In this document: piece by piece, positions 1 to 8,672 of the stretch
Numbering within the stretch: the stretch's first letter is position 1
How the letters are laid out: every line of letters starts with the position of its first letter
NCBI GenBank assembly: GCA_964405325.1
Contig: CAYONM010000022.1
Coordinates: 1-27,797, forward strand
Length of the DNA: 27,797 nt
Origin: CAYONM01 sp964405325
Lineage (GTDB): Bacteria > Planctomycetota > UBA11346
Reading direction: 5' to 3'
Program-made: the position numbers and the translations under genes
Notes under the pieces: model-generated
Seen by the model: the letters and a program-made list of their open reading frames with translations, nothing else
Told to the model about the DNA's origin: nothing
The model's database searches: none

Positions 1-44
1 AGTATTAGTGCATGGCAACGAAATCGAGCAGTTTCTGTTGTCCG

Positions 45-2723
45 TCATCTGGTCGTATCGGGAAGACTTGGCCCACGGAAGGCGGCGATGCTGCGGTCGG
101 TGGGAATGAAGAGCAGGTGATCCAACGCTGTGGGCATGACGCCGCCGCGACCGACCTTTCCTGAAAACAGGAGCTTCTTTTCCTTGCTGGCCTCGAAGAT
201 GTACAGGGTGCCCTTGTGCGAGAGGAAATAGACTTTGCCGTCCGCCACCAGCGGCGAGCTATACAGCACGATGTTGTCGAGTTCGTGCTGCCAGTGCAGC
301 TGGCCGGTGTCGGCATCGAGGCAGGAGAATTGCTTGCGATAATCGCCGATGAACAGCAGGTCGTCGACGAGCGCCGGGGTGCACATGGTCCGCCCGATGG
401 GATAGGACCAGCATTCGGCGCTGCCGGTGACATCGCCGCGGCCGCCGGCATCGATGCAGGTCAGCATGCCGAGGGCATTGCCCTCGCCCTTGGTGGCGCG
501 CTCATCGCGACCGATGGCGACGTAGACCCGACCCCGGTGGAAGACCGGTGTGGCGATGATTTCCGATGGTCCGTGCAGCATGCCATTGGTCTCACCGCGT
601 GGTCCTTCGTACAGGATCTCGTAACCATCACGACGACGGTAGGCCGGCGGATTGCAATCGATGCGCCAGAGTTCCTCCAATGTGACGATCTCTCCCGCGA
701 CCGGTTCAGGTGCCGCGAAGGCGTGCAGATAGCCGTAACCGTCGCCGTAATAGAATTGGGGCTGGCCATCGACCACGCCCATGCTGGGGGAGGACCATTG
801 GCCATGGAAGACCTCACGAATATGCAAATCGTCCTGCGCGATGATGGTCCCGCTGTGCTTGTCGAGCACCACCAGGCAGGGGCGATCACCGATGCTCAGG
901 CTCTCCTTGCCCGGTACCAGGTGCGATAATTCATTGCCGGCCCCTTCGCTGTGCGAGGTCGACACCCAGAGCTGATCCCCCTGCAGGAGTACGGTGCCGG
1001 CATAGGCATCGTGCAAGGCGCCGCCGATCTCGCCGATCACGTCGCGGTACCAGAGCACATCGCCGTAGTGCGGCGCCAGTTCGCGCGCGGCTTGTTCCGG
1101 ACCGCCGGGGAATTTCGCGAAACGACCCTGTTCGAATTCCCCGGTCCAGCCATCGTTGCCGTTGGCCATGCCGGCCAGATCCAGACAGACCGCCAGACCG
1201 CGCGCGGTGACCAGATATACCCGATCGCCCTCGACCACGGCGCTGGAACAGATGCCGTAGCGGGAGCTGCGCTTGATGTCCGGAAGCATGGGCAGATCGA
1301 AGCCGATTTCCCACTGCAGTTCGCCAGTGCGCTGATCCAGGCACAGGACGGCTCCTCCGAAACGGAGATCATCGAGACGTTCGTCCTGGAAGGCGCGTCG
1401 TTCGCAGCCGACGAAAAGCCGTCCGGCGGCGGCGGTGGGAAAGCTGTACTGCAGGCGACCGAGCTCGCGTTCCCAGAGCCGGTTGCTGTCATTCGCCGCC
1501 GCCGGCAGGTGTTGCGCTGACAGGAGCGGATTGCGAGAGGGGTTGTGCGCCCATTGATCGCCGTCGAGATCGGGACCGGACCAGGTGCGGGCCAGGAGTT
1601 GCGAACGGAGGCGACGCATGTCCGGATCCAGCGCGCGCGCCTCTGCCAGGACGTCGGCTAGCGCGCTGGTGTCTGGAATGCGACCGCGCTGCAGCGTGTC
1701 GGCGATGGTGCGCAGGCAGGCTGACCGGCTGGCATAAAAGCGCGCGTGCCGCTCGTGGAGCTCGCCGCCCAGACTGTGTTTGGCGGCGTCCAGAATCGTT
1801 TCCTGCCAGGCCGCGCGTGCACCCTGTGGCAGCAGGTCCAGATCACGATGCACGGCGGCCCAGGCGAGATAAGCCTGCAGTCCGCTGCCCAGATCCTGGC
1901 CACGGAAAATCTGGTGATCGATGGTGACTTCGAGCGCGCCACCCAGGCGCTCCAGGACCAGCGCCAGCAGATCATGCATGCCGGGCAGAGGATCTGATTG
2001 TGTCAACCATGATGACAATGTGTGGCCGGCGGAATCCAGATCACCGAGCAGGATCGGCGCCAGGGCCGGGTATTGGGACCGCACGGCCGCGCGCAGGTGC
2101 TGTTCGGGATCCTGATGATCCAGGGTCAGATGGAAGACGGCCCGCCAGCTGGTCTGTCGGATTTTGAGCAGCAGCAGGTTGTCTCCTTGCTCCAGGTGGA
2201 GTGGGATCCGGAGCGGTTCCGCCTGTTTGTCGCTGGTGTACCGGGCCAGCTCGCGGCCGTTGAGCGACAGCAGCAGCGAGCCTTCGCCGCTGAGATGATG
2301 GCCTTTGTCGATGACCAGGCCGACGGTACGCGCGGCCGCGCTGCGCAGGCTGACCATGCCGTAGCCGGTCTGCTCGCGCTTCCAGGGCGTCGGCAATTCC
2401 TGATCGAAGCCCCAGCCCGGCTGCGGCGTCCAGAGCGTGACACCGTCGGCACCGAGTGCGCTGGCATCCAGCTGCTGTTCCGGCGGATGCACGGCCTCCG
2501 GGTCATCGCTTTTGAAACCCTGGGAACAATACCAGGGCCCGATGTGCAGCGCCGGCGGCAGGTCGTCCAGGTGCTGGCGCATGTGCTCGCGCGTAGCCAG
2601 GAGACTGCTCGCCAGATCGCCCGTGCTTCTGAAGAGATCGAGGGGTTGGGATACCGCTGTGGTCTCGCTCCCCAGGAGCTGGGGCAGAAAGCAGGATAGC
2701 ACCAACAGGATGTGGAAGCGCAT
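45..2723 (-). CDS. Secreted PQQ-like beta-propeller protein
   Basis: 892 residues. The start at 2723 is chosen because a typical signal peptide (MRFHILLVLSCFLPQLLG) begins there and GGAGG sits 7 to 8 bases upstream; the frame stays open to 3203, but that stretch lies over the next gene. Residues about 40-180 form an unrecognised N-terminal region that looks like a beta-sandwich. From about residue 420 onward there are BamB/quinoprotein-type blades, for example VLCLDQRTGELQWE, LVVLDKHSGTII and CLDADTGQLHWQHEL, which carry the usual 'D-x-x-T-G-x-x-x-W' signature. The family is exported and is either structural or PQQ-binding; I cannot say whether PQQ is bound here. It is the last gene of the operon, 37 bases after the HzsA-like/SUMF1 gene, with a T-rich spacer but no hairpin, so it is probably cotranscribed. 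Likely periplasmic partner of the upstream haem protein (inference). Confidence 0.85.
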   Translation of the reverse strand: MRFHILLVLSCFLPQLLGSETTAVSQPLDLFRSTGDLASSLLATREHMRQHLDDLPPALHIGPWYCSQGFKSDDPEAVHPPEQQLDASALGADGVTLWTPQPGWGFDQELPTPWKREQTGYGMVSLRSAAARTVGLVIDKGHHLSGEGSLLLSLNGRELARYTSDKQAEPLRIPLHLEQGDNLLLLKIRQTSWRAVFHLTLDHQDPEQHLRAAVRSQYPALAPILLGDLDSAGHTLSSWLTQSDPLPGMHDLLALVLERLGGALEVTIDHQIFRGQDLGSGLQAYLAWAAVHRDLDLLPQGARAAWQETILDAAKHSLGGELHERHARFYASRSACLRTIADTLQRGRIPDTSALADVLAEARALDPDMRRLRSQLLARTWSGPDLDGDQWAHNPSRNPLLSAQHLPAAANDSNRLWERELGRLQYSFPTAAAGRLFVGCERRAFQDERLDDLRFGGAVLCLDQRTGELQWEIGFDLPMLPDIKRSSRYGICSSAVVEGDRVYLVTARGLAVCLDLAGMANGNDGWTGEFEQGRFAKFPGGPEQAARELAPHYGDVLWYRDVIGEIGGALHDAYAGTVLLQGDQLWVSTSHSEGAGNELSHLVPGKESLSIGDRPCLVVLDKHSGTIIAQDDLHIREVFHGQWSSPSMGVVDGQPQFYYGDGYGYLHAFAAPEPVAGEIVTLEELWRIDCNPPAYRRRDGYEILYEGPRGETNGMLHGPSEIIATPVFHRGRVYVAIGRDERATKGEGNALGMLTCIDAGGRGDVTGSAECWSYPIGRTMCTPALVDDLLFIGDYRKQFSCLDADTGQLHWQHELDNIVLYSSPLVADGKVYFLSHKGTLYIFEASKEKKLLFSGKVGRGGVMPTALDHLLFIPTDRSIAAFRGPSLPDTTR

Positions 2724-2760
2724 GTGTATCCTCCGAAATAAAAAAAAAGAAGGGAAAGGT

Positions 2761-5700
2761 TCAGTCCATCTCGACGACGACGCGGAAGCCGACATTGTGG
2801 ACGCGGCGCCAGGGCTCGTAGGCACGCCGGATCGCGGCACGGGCGTCCTGGGGACGATCCATCCAGGAGCCGCCGCGCACGACCCGTTGTTCGTCGTTAT
2901 CGGTCTGCTCGCGACCGTCATCGCTCTGGTAGGGATAGGCTTTGTAACTGGAGCTGGTCCACTCCTGGACGTTGCCGTGCATGTCGTGCAGGCCCAGGAT
3001 GTTGGCGGCGAGCAGCCCGGTGCCGGCGGGGGCGGTCTGGCCGTCGTCGAAGCGCGCGTCGAGGGAAAAGGGGGTGGCGAGATAGCGCGAGCCGGAGGTC
3101 CGCTTCTCCCGATTCTTGTTGACTCGGAAGAAATAGGCCTGATCGAGCAGGGCCCGATCGGCAAGATTTTCCACGGTCGAGAAATCAGCATCCATGTTTC
3201 CATAATGCAGATCTGTGTCGCTGCCGGCGCGGCAGGCGTACTCCCATTCCGCCTCGGTCGGCAGCCGCGCCCGCTGACCCGTGCGCTCGGACAGCCAGGC
3301 GCAGAAGGCCTGGGCTTCCTGCCACGAAACCCGGATCACCGGTTGTTCCGGAAGATTCAAGGGCTGGCCCTTGCGGCCGTTGTTCTTGCCCAGGTTGTCG
3401 AAGTAGCCGCTGTCGTGGCTCGGATCGAAGACCGCGTACTGGGCATTGCTGATTTCGGTGGCGGACATCCAGAAGGCTTTGGCGATGGTCACCGGGTGGC
3501 AGGGCCGTTCGTCGGGAAAACCCGCGACGCCGCCCATGCGGAAAGTGCCTGCCGGTATGCCGACCAGCTCGATGGGAGCGGCGTCCGCGAGCGCGAGCTT
3601 GGGTACAGTCGCTGTCACCTGCGCCTGTCGCTGCCGCACGGTGGCGGCATCCAGAGGCCAGCCCGGCACCGCCGGAGGCGGTTCCTGTGCCGGCGGTGCC
3701 GGCACGATCGGCTCGCCCGGCAGGACCTCCGGAAGATCGGGATAGATCTCCGGGTTGAAGCCCGGGCCGCCAAAAGCGGCATCGCAGGCCAGGCGTGCTG
3801 CGATACCCTGCTCGACGCGGCGCTCCTGGCGTGCGCCGTCGTGCTGTCGAGCGGCGACCTCGGTCCAGGTGCCGTGGCAGGGGGCATTGAGGTCGATCCA
3901 GGTGATCAGGCGATCCCAAGCTTCCTGATTCGGCTCCACCCCGTGATGGCCTTTGCGCAGCATCTGGATCAGCGGGCTGCTGCTGGCGTGGTATTCGCCC
4001 GGATTGCGGAGAATATAATCGCTCTCCATCGCCGGCCGCCGCACGAAGCGTTGCAGGATGCGATAGGAGGCTGGATAGTAGGAGAGTGGGTAGGTTTCCT
4101 TGTCGCTGTAGGCGTAGCTATGGATGCCGTCGGGCTGATGGCTGTTGCCGTCGGCGTCGCTGCGCAGGTCGAATACGCCTTTCTGCGAACCGTCGTGGCA
4201 GCCGATGCAATAGCGATCCAGCACTGGCTGCACTTCGCGAACGAAGCTGAAGGGCCTGACAGGGCCGTACCAGGGGCTGATGGGATCCGGCTGCTTGCGC
4301 AGGGCGCTGTTGCGACCGGAACTGGAGGGAACCTCGCCCCGCTGCTCGTGGCAGCCGACGCAGGAGACGTTCTCGCCGGGCATCACCGTGAACCAGCTGC
4401 GCATGACCTGCAGCGCCTGCCCCTGCGCATCCAGGGGTTGAACCGCCAGCGGCAGATTGGCGGGGGCTTTGAAGTACGCCGATCCGTCGGCTTCGACCGG
4501 AACGGTTCCCAGAATACGACGCGCGTCCCAGCCGCTGTTGATACCGATGGCATGATGCCCGCCAATTCCCTCATAGCCGAAATGATAGGCATAGACCCGC
4601 AGGGCCTTCACCGTGCCGCGAGGTACGTCGCGCAGGCCGCCGCCGGTGTAGACATCCAGCAGATTGACAGCACCGGTGTCTTGAGACGGATCCACGCGGT
4701 CGGGGATAACCGGCGGTCGGAAGCGTGGCCGTAGCGGTATCGGTTCACGCAGGTCCCATCCCGGCTCAGCGGCCACCTGCACCAGGTTGCCGAAAACGTC
4801 TGCCAGATAGATGCCATGCGCGGTGGCGGCACTCAGTTTGACCGAGGCCAGGAAATAGCGGCCCGCTCCGCGTGGACTCTCGTGATCGGCCAAAGGCCAG
4901 GGTTCGGTGTAACGCGGCGCGGAGTGGTCACGGATGGGACAGTAATTGGTATGGACCGCCAAGGGCGCGTCCTTGTCAGGCACCACCTGCACCACGCCCT
5001 TGGTCTCGTGTTGGCCACGCGCCAGGTCCAGCAGCAGCAGACGTCCCACCCGCTGCGACGGTTCCACATGCCCCAGTTCGACCGTGATCACCAGCTCGTC
5101 ATGCCAGGGGATGGGCCGGGAATAGAGTTTGCCGTTGGGCCAGTAGCTGTTGCTGCCGTACAGGGCCATCTGACCGCTGCCGTCGGGATTCATGCTGAAG
5201 AGCAGGCGGGCGTAGTAATGGTGGGCGTCGGTATAATCCCAGCGGGTATAGATGATGCGGCCGTCGTTGCGCACCGTCGGATGCCAGTCGTGGTCCTGAT
5301 CGAAGGTCAACCGGCGTACCGTGTCCTGCTGCCGGTCGAACAGGAACAGGCTCTGGGTGCTGCGTCCGCCGTTCTCGCAGGGCACCCCTTTGTGGCCGGC
5401 GGTGGAGGAGAAGATGATGCGACCATCCGGCAGATAGCAGCCATCGAAGCTGTCGAGCATGGCGTCCCGACCGGTGATCACCTGCTTACGGCCGCTGCCG
5501 TCGCGATTCATCTCCATCAACTGGCCGTCTTCGGTGAAGAGGATGCGTTCGGCGGCGAAGTCGATCTCCAGATGCCCCAGGAAGCGCTGCTGGTCGGGCT
5601 GGTGGAGCGTGCGCATGGGCGCTTTCCGATCTGATATGACGGCAATGACATTGTCGACCTTGTCACGGCTCACTTCCGGACTGGAGGCGTATTGTTGGGC

Positions 5701-6465
5701 CGTGCTCAGCGGCGTCGCGGTACTGCGCTTGAGCACCAGGATCTCGTCCTTGTGCAGCAGGGGGTTGGCCAGCAGCGCTTCTTGTTGGAAGGCGAAGACG
5801 CGCTCGGCCAGTTCCAGTCCGGCGGCTTTGCCACGCAGCAGCAGCTGCCGGGCTTCGGCAGTATCCGCGATGATCGTCGGCAGGCGGTCGAGGAAGGAGG
5901 GGGCGTTGGCATACGCCTCGGGAAAAGTGGCCTGCAGATCGCGAATGGCCGTTTCGATAGCCTGCGGTCGAACCTGTGCCAGGCGGATGCGCGCTTCGAC
6001 GAAGCGCCGGCCCAGGGCGAGCATGGCTTCACTGGTGGTCTTCCAACCAGGGCTGCCCTGCTTGTGTGCCGAGAGATCGCTCCGCAGCGGTGCTGCCGCA
6101 GGGCCTATCCAGGTGCAGACCGTCTCCAACAGTTCGGCAGGATCGGCCGCCTTGCCACGGCGTTTCTTCTTGCCGGATCTAGTGGCCTTTTCATAGGCCC
6201 TGATGGTCTCTGCGATCACCACCGCTTGATAGCGGAGAAAGGCATTGTGCCAGCCGGGATCCTGGCGCTGCACGCCGGTGGCTTCTAAGACCTGGATGTC
6301 GTTGTACAGGCCGTATTCGCCCCGGTTCAAACGCAGATCCTTGAGATGCTCCAGGATATCGGCGGTCGGACGCTCACCGACCCAGGCCTCGCTGGCCTGC
6401 AGGCAGAGGCCCAGGCCCAACAGCAGGAGGAGCCGGCAGAGCGGGAGGGAATGAGCGTGGATCAT
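2761..6465 (-). CDS. Exported HzsA-like propeller/dihaem protein fused to a SUMF1-like domain
   Basis: 1234 residues with an N-terminal signal peptide (LLLLLGLGLCLQASEA). Residues about 250-620 hold TolB/HzsA-type propeller repeats (YLPDGRIIFSS, NDGRIIYTRWDY, SMNPDGSGQMALYG). Two haem c motifs follow: CVGCH at 702-706 and CIGCH at 753-757. From about residue 965 there is a formylglycine-generating-enzyme-like (SUMF1) fold: IPAGTFRMGG, RLPTEAEWEYACRAG, MHGNVQEW, RVVRGGSWMDRP and a C-terminal GFRVV. The paired catalytic cysteines of true FGE, expected after GGSW, are absent, so sulfatase maturation is unlikely and a binding or structural role is more probable. The architecture resembles the hydrazine synthase alpha family found widely in PVC bacteria; its substrate is unknown. 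The start overlaps the regulator stop (ATGA), and AAGG lies just upstream, which indicates translational coupling. Confidence 0.85.
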   Translation of the reverse strand: MIHAHSLPLCRLLLLLGLGLCLQASEAWVGERPTADILEHLKDLRLNRGEYGLYNDIQVLEATGVQRQDPGWHNAFLRYQAVVIAETIRAYEKATRSGKKKRRGKAADPAELLETVCTWIGPAAAPLRSDLSAHKQGSPGWKTTSEAMLALGRRFVEARIRLAQVRPQAIETAIRDLQATFPEAYANAPSFLDRLPTIIADTAEARQLLLRGKAAGLELAERVFAFQQEALLANPLLHKDEILVLKRSTATPLSTAQQYASSPEVSRDKVDNVIAVISDRKAPMRTLHQPDQQRFLGHLEIDFAAERILFTEDGQLMEMNRDGSGRKQVITGRDAMLDSFDGCYLPDGRIIFSSTAGHKGVPCENGGRSTQSLFLFDRQQDTVRRLTFDQDHDWHPTVRNDGRIIYTRWDYTDAHHYYARLLFSMNPDGSGQMALYGSNSYWPNGKLYSRPIPWHDELVITVELGHVEPSQRVGRLLLLDLARGQHETKGVVQVVPDKDAPLAVHTNYCPIRDHSAPRYTEPWPLADHESPRGAGRYFLASVKLSAATAHGIYLADVFGNLVQVAAEPGWDLREPIPLRPRFRPPVIPDRVDPSQDTGAVNLLDVYTGGGLRDVPRGTVKALRVYAYHFGYEGIGGHHAIGINSGWDARRILGTVPVEADGSAYFKAPANLPLAVQPLDAQGQALQVMRSWFTVMPGENVSCVGCHEQRGEVPSSSGRNSALRKQPDPISPWYGPVRPFSFVREVQPVLDRYCIGCHDGSQKGVFDLRSDADGNSHQPDGIHSYAYSDKETYPLSYYPASYRILQRFVRRPAMESDYILRNPGEYHASSSPLIQMLRKGHHGVEPNQEAWDRLITWIDLNAPCHGTWTEVAARQHDGARQERRVEQGIAARLACDAAFGGPGFNPEIYPDLPEVLPGEPIVPAPPAQEPPPAVPGWPLDAATVRQRQAQVTATVPKLALADAAPIELVGIPAGTFRMGGVAGFPDERPCHPVTIAKAFWMSATEISNAQYAVFDPSHDSGYFDNLGKNNGRKGQPLNLPEQPVIRVSWQEAQAFCAWLSERTGQRARLPTEAEWEYACRAGSDTDLHYGNMDADFSTVENLADRALLDQAYFFRVNKNREKRTSGSRYLATPFSLDARFDDGQTAPAGTGLLAANILGLHDMHGNVQEWTSSSYKAYPYQSDDGREQTDNDEQRVVRGGSWMDRPQDARAAIRRAYEPWRRVHNVGFRVVVEMD

Positions 6466-7523
6466 GATGACCTTTCAGCCATTGGTTCCTGAATACGTGG
6501 CGCGCACAGGCTCCAGGACGGCGGGCCCGCCGCGCCCAGCCACTGCGCCAGGATACGACCGGCAGCGATGGCCCCGATCGCCTGCCAGTCCTCCACCGCC
6601 ACCGCGATCAGGCGCTCGTCGCTGGGCATGGCCATATTGGCGGACAGGAAGGTGGTGATGCGGAAGCGGTCTGGATGGCGCTGCGTCGCCAGTCGCGCGG
6701 TGAGTGCTGGCAACTGCTCCGGTACATCCAGCAGGATGCCGACGGGTTTCCGGTGCCGCCCCTGGCACAGCGCGCGTTCCAGATCCGCGTTCCAGGCCTC
6801 AGCCAGATTGCTGCCGGGGTAGAGCAGCATCCGTTCCGGCAGTCCATGCGCGCGCAGCGCCTCCCGATAGCCATGCAGCCGGGCGCAGATCGTGGGCACG
6901 ATGTCGTTGAGCGTTCGGCTGCCCAGATAGCAGAGCTCTCGGCATCCGGCGTGGAGCAGGCGCGCCACCAGTTCCCGTGCCCCGGCTCGATAGTCGCAGG
7001 AGACGGTATCGAAGGGCAGGTGCCCATCGTGGCCGAGAGCCACCACGGGGATGTCCCAGGCTGACAGCTCCCGCACGCGCTTGGCATCTATGTGATGGTT
7101 GGCGAAGAAGGCGAGGCCATCCGGCGCGCCCCGGTGCCGGAGTTCGGCGACTCCCCGCGCGGAATAGACAGTGAGGAATTTGCGTGGCACGACGCGATGA
7201 CCATGGACAGCCAGAACCTGCGATAGGCCGGCAAGCAAGCCGCTGGTGGAGGCATTGCGCCAGATGTACGTGGAAAAGGAGAGCACCCGTTCGCCCTGAA
7301 CACGGGAATCCTCCTGGTCGGCGACGCGCCACGCGCTGCCCTGTCTGGAAACCACCTGTCCGGTCTGCTTGATGAGTTTGAGCGCTTCGCGCACGGTATA
7401 CCGACTCATTTGGAAGTGCTGAGCCAGTTCCTTTTCGGTCGGTAGGGCCTGCCCGGGAGCGATTTCGCCTCTACGGATCATCCGGATGAGGTCTTCGGCC
7501 AACTGCTGGTAACGATGGAGCAT
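6462..7523 (-). CDS. GntR/LacI chimeric transcriptional regulator (AraR-like)
   Basis: 353 residues. Residues 1-70 are a GntR winged helix-turn-helix (YQQLAEDLIRMIRRGEIAPG, LPTEKELAQHFQMSRYTVREAL). Residues about 75-345 are a LacI/GalR periplasmic-binding-like sensor (VLAVHGHRV, DGLAFFANHHID, IPVVALGHDG, FDTVSCDYRAGARELVARLL, GCRELCYLGS). This is the domain order of Bacillus AraR, a sugar-responsive repressor; the effector here is not known but is probably a sugar. A GAGGAGG precedes the start. The gene is first in the operon and its stop overlaps the next start, so it probably autoregulates and controls the HzsA-like and propeller genes. An AraR-like operator sits upstream at 7711-7726. Confidence 0.88.
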   Translation of the reverse strand: MLHRYQQLAEDLIRMIRRGEIAPGQALPTEKELAQHFQMSRYTVREALKLIKQTGQVVSRQGSAWRVADQEDSRVQGERVLSFSTYIWRNASTSGLLAGLSQVLAVHGHRVVPRKFLTVYSARGVAELRHRGAPDGLAFFANHHIDAKRVRELSAWDIPVVALGHDGHLPFDTVSCDYRAGARELVARLLHAGCRELCYLGSRTLNDIVPTICARLHGYREALRAHGLPERMLLYPGSNLAEAWNADLERALCQGRHRKPVGILLDVPEQLPALTARLATQRHPDRFRITTFLSANMAMPSDERLIAVAVEDWQAIGAIAAGRILAQWLGAAGPPSWSLCAPRIQEPMAERSS

Positions 7524-7543
7524 GCCTCAGGCCCTCCTCATCC

Positions 7544-7573
7544 AGTATACCCTCTGCCTTGGCGGCATGTCCC
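7544..7573 (-). promoter_or_regulatory. Candidate promoter of the regulator operon
   Basis: On the minus strand there is a -10 box TATACT (7549-7544) with a -35-like GGGACA (7573-7568) 18 bp upstream. Initiation would fall near 7537 and give a short leader containing the GAGGAGG ribosome site before the ATG at 7523. The -10 is good and the -35 is only partly matched. Confidence 0.45.
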
Positions 7574-7710
7574 AGGGCTCCTCATGGCAGACATCCTGTT
7601 GGGTGAAGATTAAAAATGAACAAGTGGATGCCGGTAAAAGCTCGTATATTGAAGATATATGTCTTTGGATGAACTATTATAGAACAGGAGCCACCAGCGA
7701 CCAGATGATT

Positions 7711-7726
7711 ATTTGTACGGACATGT
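7711..7726. promoter_or_regulatory. AraR-like operator
   Basis: ATTTGTACGGACATGT matches 13 of 16 positions of the Bacillus AraR consensus as I remember it (ATTTGTACGTACAAAT). The core is a near-palindrome, TGTACGGACA, and a second overlapping near-palindrome runs 7717-7730. A minus-strand TATAAT (7681-7676) lies about 30 bp downstream of the site towards the regulator gene, so the operator sits at the upstream edge of a possible promoter. The regulator it would serve is encoded at 6462-7523. The rest of 7524-7829 is AT-richer than its surroundings and I see no gene in it. Confidence 0.5.
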
Positions 7727-7829
7727 CGGTCCGGGTCGGCATCCCGATCATTCCGGTTGAGTGCCGGTAGTCGGTTCCGCCAGATCATTTTGAACGAGCG
7801 GCGCCGGAAGCTGCTCGTCGACCAGACGC

Positions 7830-8007
7830 TAGTGCTGTGTCCCGTAAATAGCTGATAGAATTCGAAGCGCCGTAGTGCAGATGCAAGGCTATGGGCGGAC
7901 CGCATGGTCTTCCGAAGGAATGGCAGCGCCATTTCGAGGGTTCTGCAACGCAGCAGATGCGCTGCGCCGCGAAGAATTATGAAAGTTATTTATGGGACAG
8001 AGCACTA
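7830..8007. mobile_element. MITE-like element with 34-bp terminal inverted repeats
   Basis: The left end (7830-7863) and the reverse complement of the right end (7974-8007) agree at 27 of 34 positions, including TAGTGCT, TGTCCC, TAAATA and AATTC blocks in the same order. The interior of about 110 bp has no transposase frame, so the element would be non-autonomous. Both ends lie in CTAG, consistent with a TA or CTAG target duplication, as is common for IS5 or IS630-type elements; which superfamily it belongs to cannot be told. It separates the regulator promoter region from the GH3 relic. Its interior contains a small hairpin (AATGGC, AGC, GCCATT). Confidence 0.7.
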
Positions 8008-8178
8008 GACCTGTTGGAACGCTACGATGGCGAGACCGATTCAGACTGGACCCAGATCGAAGGCCACAATCTGGAGAACGTCTCGATCCGCAGCCTGATG
8101 GACATCCGCTGGCCGCGGTCTGCACGATCAGCCCGAAAGCGGCGGCGCCGCTCCCTTCATCGCCCGAGCGCCGCCCAG
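8008..8178 (+). other. Short unrecognised coding-like scrap
   Basis: Reading on from the right end of the MITE-like element, one frame gives a protein-like stretch (ERYDGETDSDWTQIEGHNL, then ENVSIRSLMDIRW) that turns into low-complexity basic sequence near 8110. I do not recognise the family and see no start codon with a ribosome site. It is best read as a remnant of a gene lost in the same decay that left the GH3 scrap immediately after it. Confidence 0.3.
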
Positions 8179-8642
8179 ACCACCAGCCAACTGCCCCTGG
8201 TGCAGCGCAGCCGCAGCCCCTACGGCAGCTTCACCGACCTGGATGGGCGCCCCGGCTTCGCCTTCGGCCATGGTCTGAGTTATGGCAACGTGGTTTACAA
8301 GTCTGTCGACGGCCCCGACGCCACCTCCTGCGGCGACCACCTGGAGCTCACGGTCACCCTGCACAACGACGGCACCCTGCCGGCGGAGGAGGTGGTCCAG
8401 GTCTACTGCAGCGACGAGCAGGCTCAGATCCAAGTGCCGAACGGCAATGAGTGGCCTATCGCCGCCTGCGCCTGGAGCCGGGCCAGCGGGTACAGTTGCC
8501 CCTGCGGCTTTCGGCCGATGTCTTCGCCTACCTGGACCGGACGCTGCCGCCGATCATCGAAACCAGCTGGTTCACCGTCGAAGTGGGCGGCAGCTCGGCG
8601 CATCTGCCCCTGCCCCTGCGCCTGCGTGTCGCGGCGCGGTAA
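8179..8642 (+). pseudogene. C-terminal remnant of GH3 beta-glucosidase, frameshifted
   Basis: The first part (8179 to about 8448) reads QLPLVQRSRSPYGSFTDLDG, then FAFGHGLSYG and LELTVTLHNDGTLPAEEVVQ. This is the end of the GH3 second domain running into the fibronectin-III-like domain ('FGHGLSY' and 'VxNxGxxxxxEVVQxY'). Near 8448-8455 the frame changes, and the domain continues as YRRLRLEPGQRVQLPLRLSA, ETSWFTVEVGGSS up to the TAA at 8640. The catalytic N-terminal domain is missing altogether. GH3 enzymes hydrolyse beta-linked oligosaccharides; this copy cannot. It is the clearest direct sign that the locus once had a carbohydrate role. Confidence 0.85.
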
Positions 8643-8672
8643 CTGCGTCACCACCGTTCGTTGCCTCCCAAC

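Noticed and set aside
2724..3203. N-terminal extension of the PQQ-like propeller gene to 3203
   Set aside because: The extra 160 residues overlap the upstream gene and are Pro/Ser-rich, whereas the ATG at 2723 has a ribosome site and a signal peptide.
2437..4734. A 765-codon plus-strand open frame
   Set aside because: It runs antisense to the HzsA-like/SUMF1 gene and the propeller gene and has low-complexity Ala/Gly/Val composition, no domain and no ribosome site; it is a high-GC shadow.
7522..7770. A small plus-strand open frame of 82 codons
   Set aside because: It overlaps the regulator start and promoter, contains the AraR-like operator and has no ribosome site or recognisable domain.
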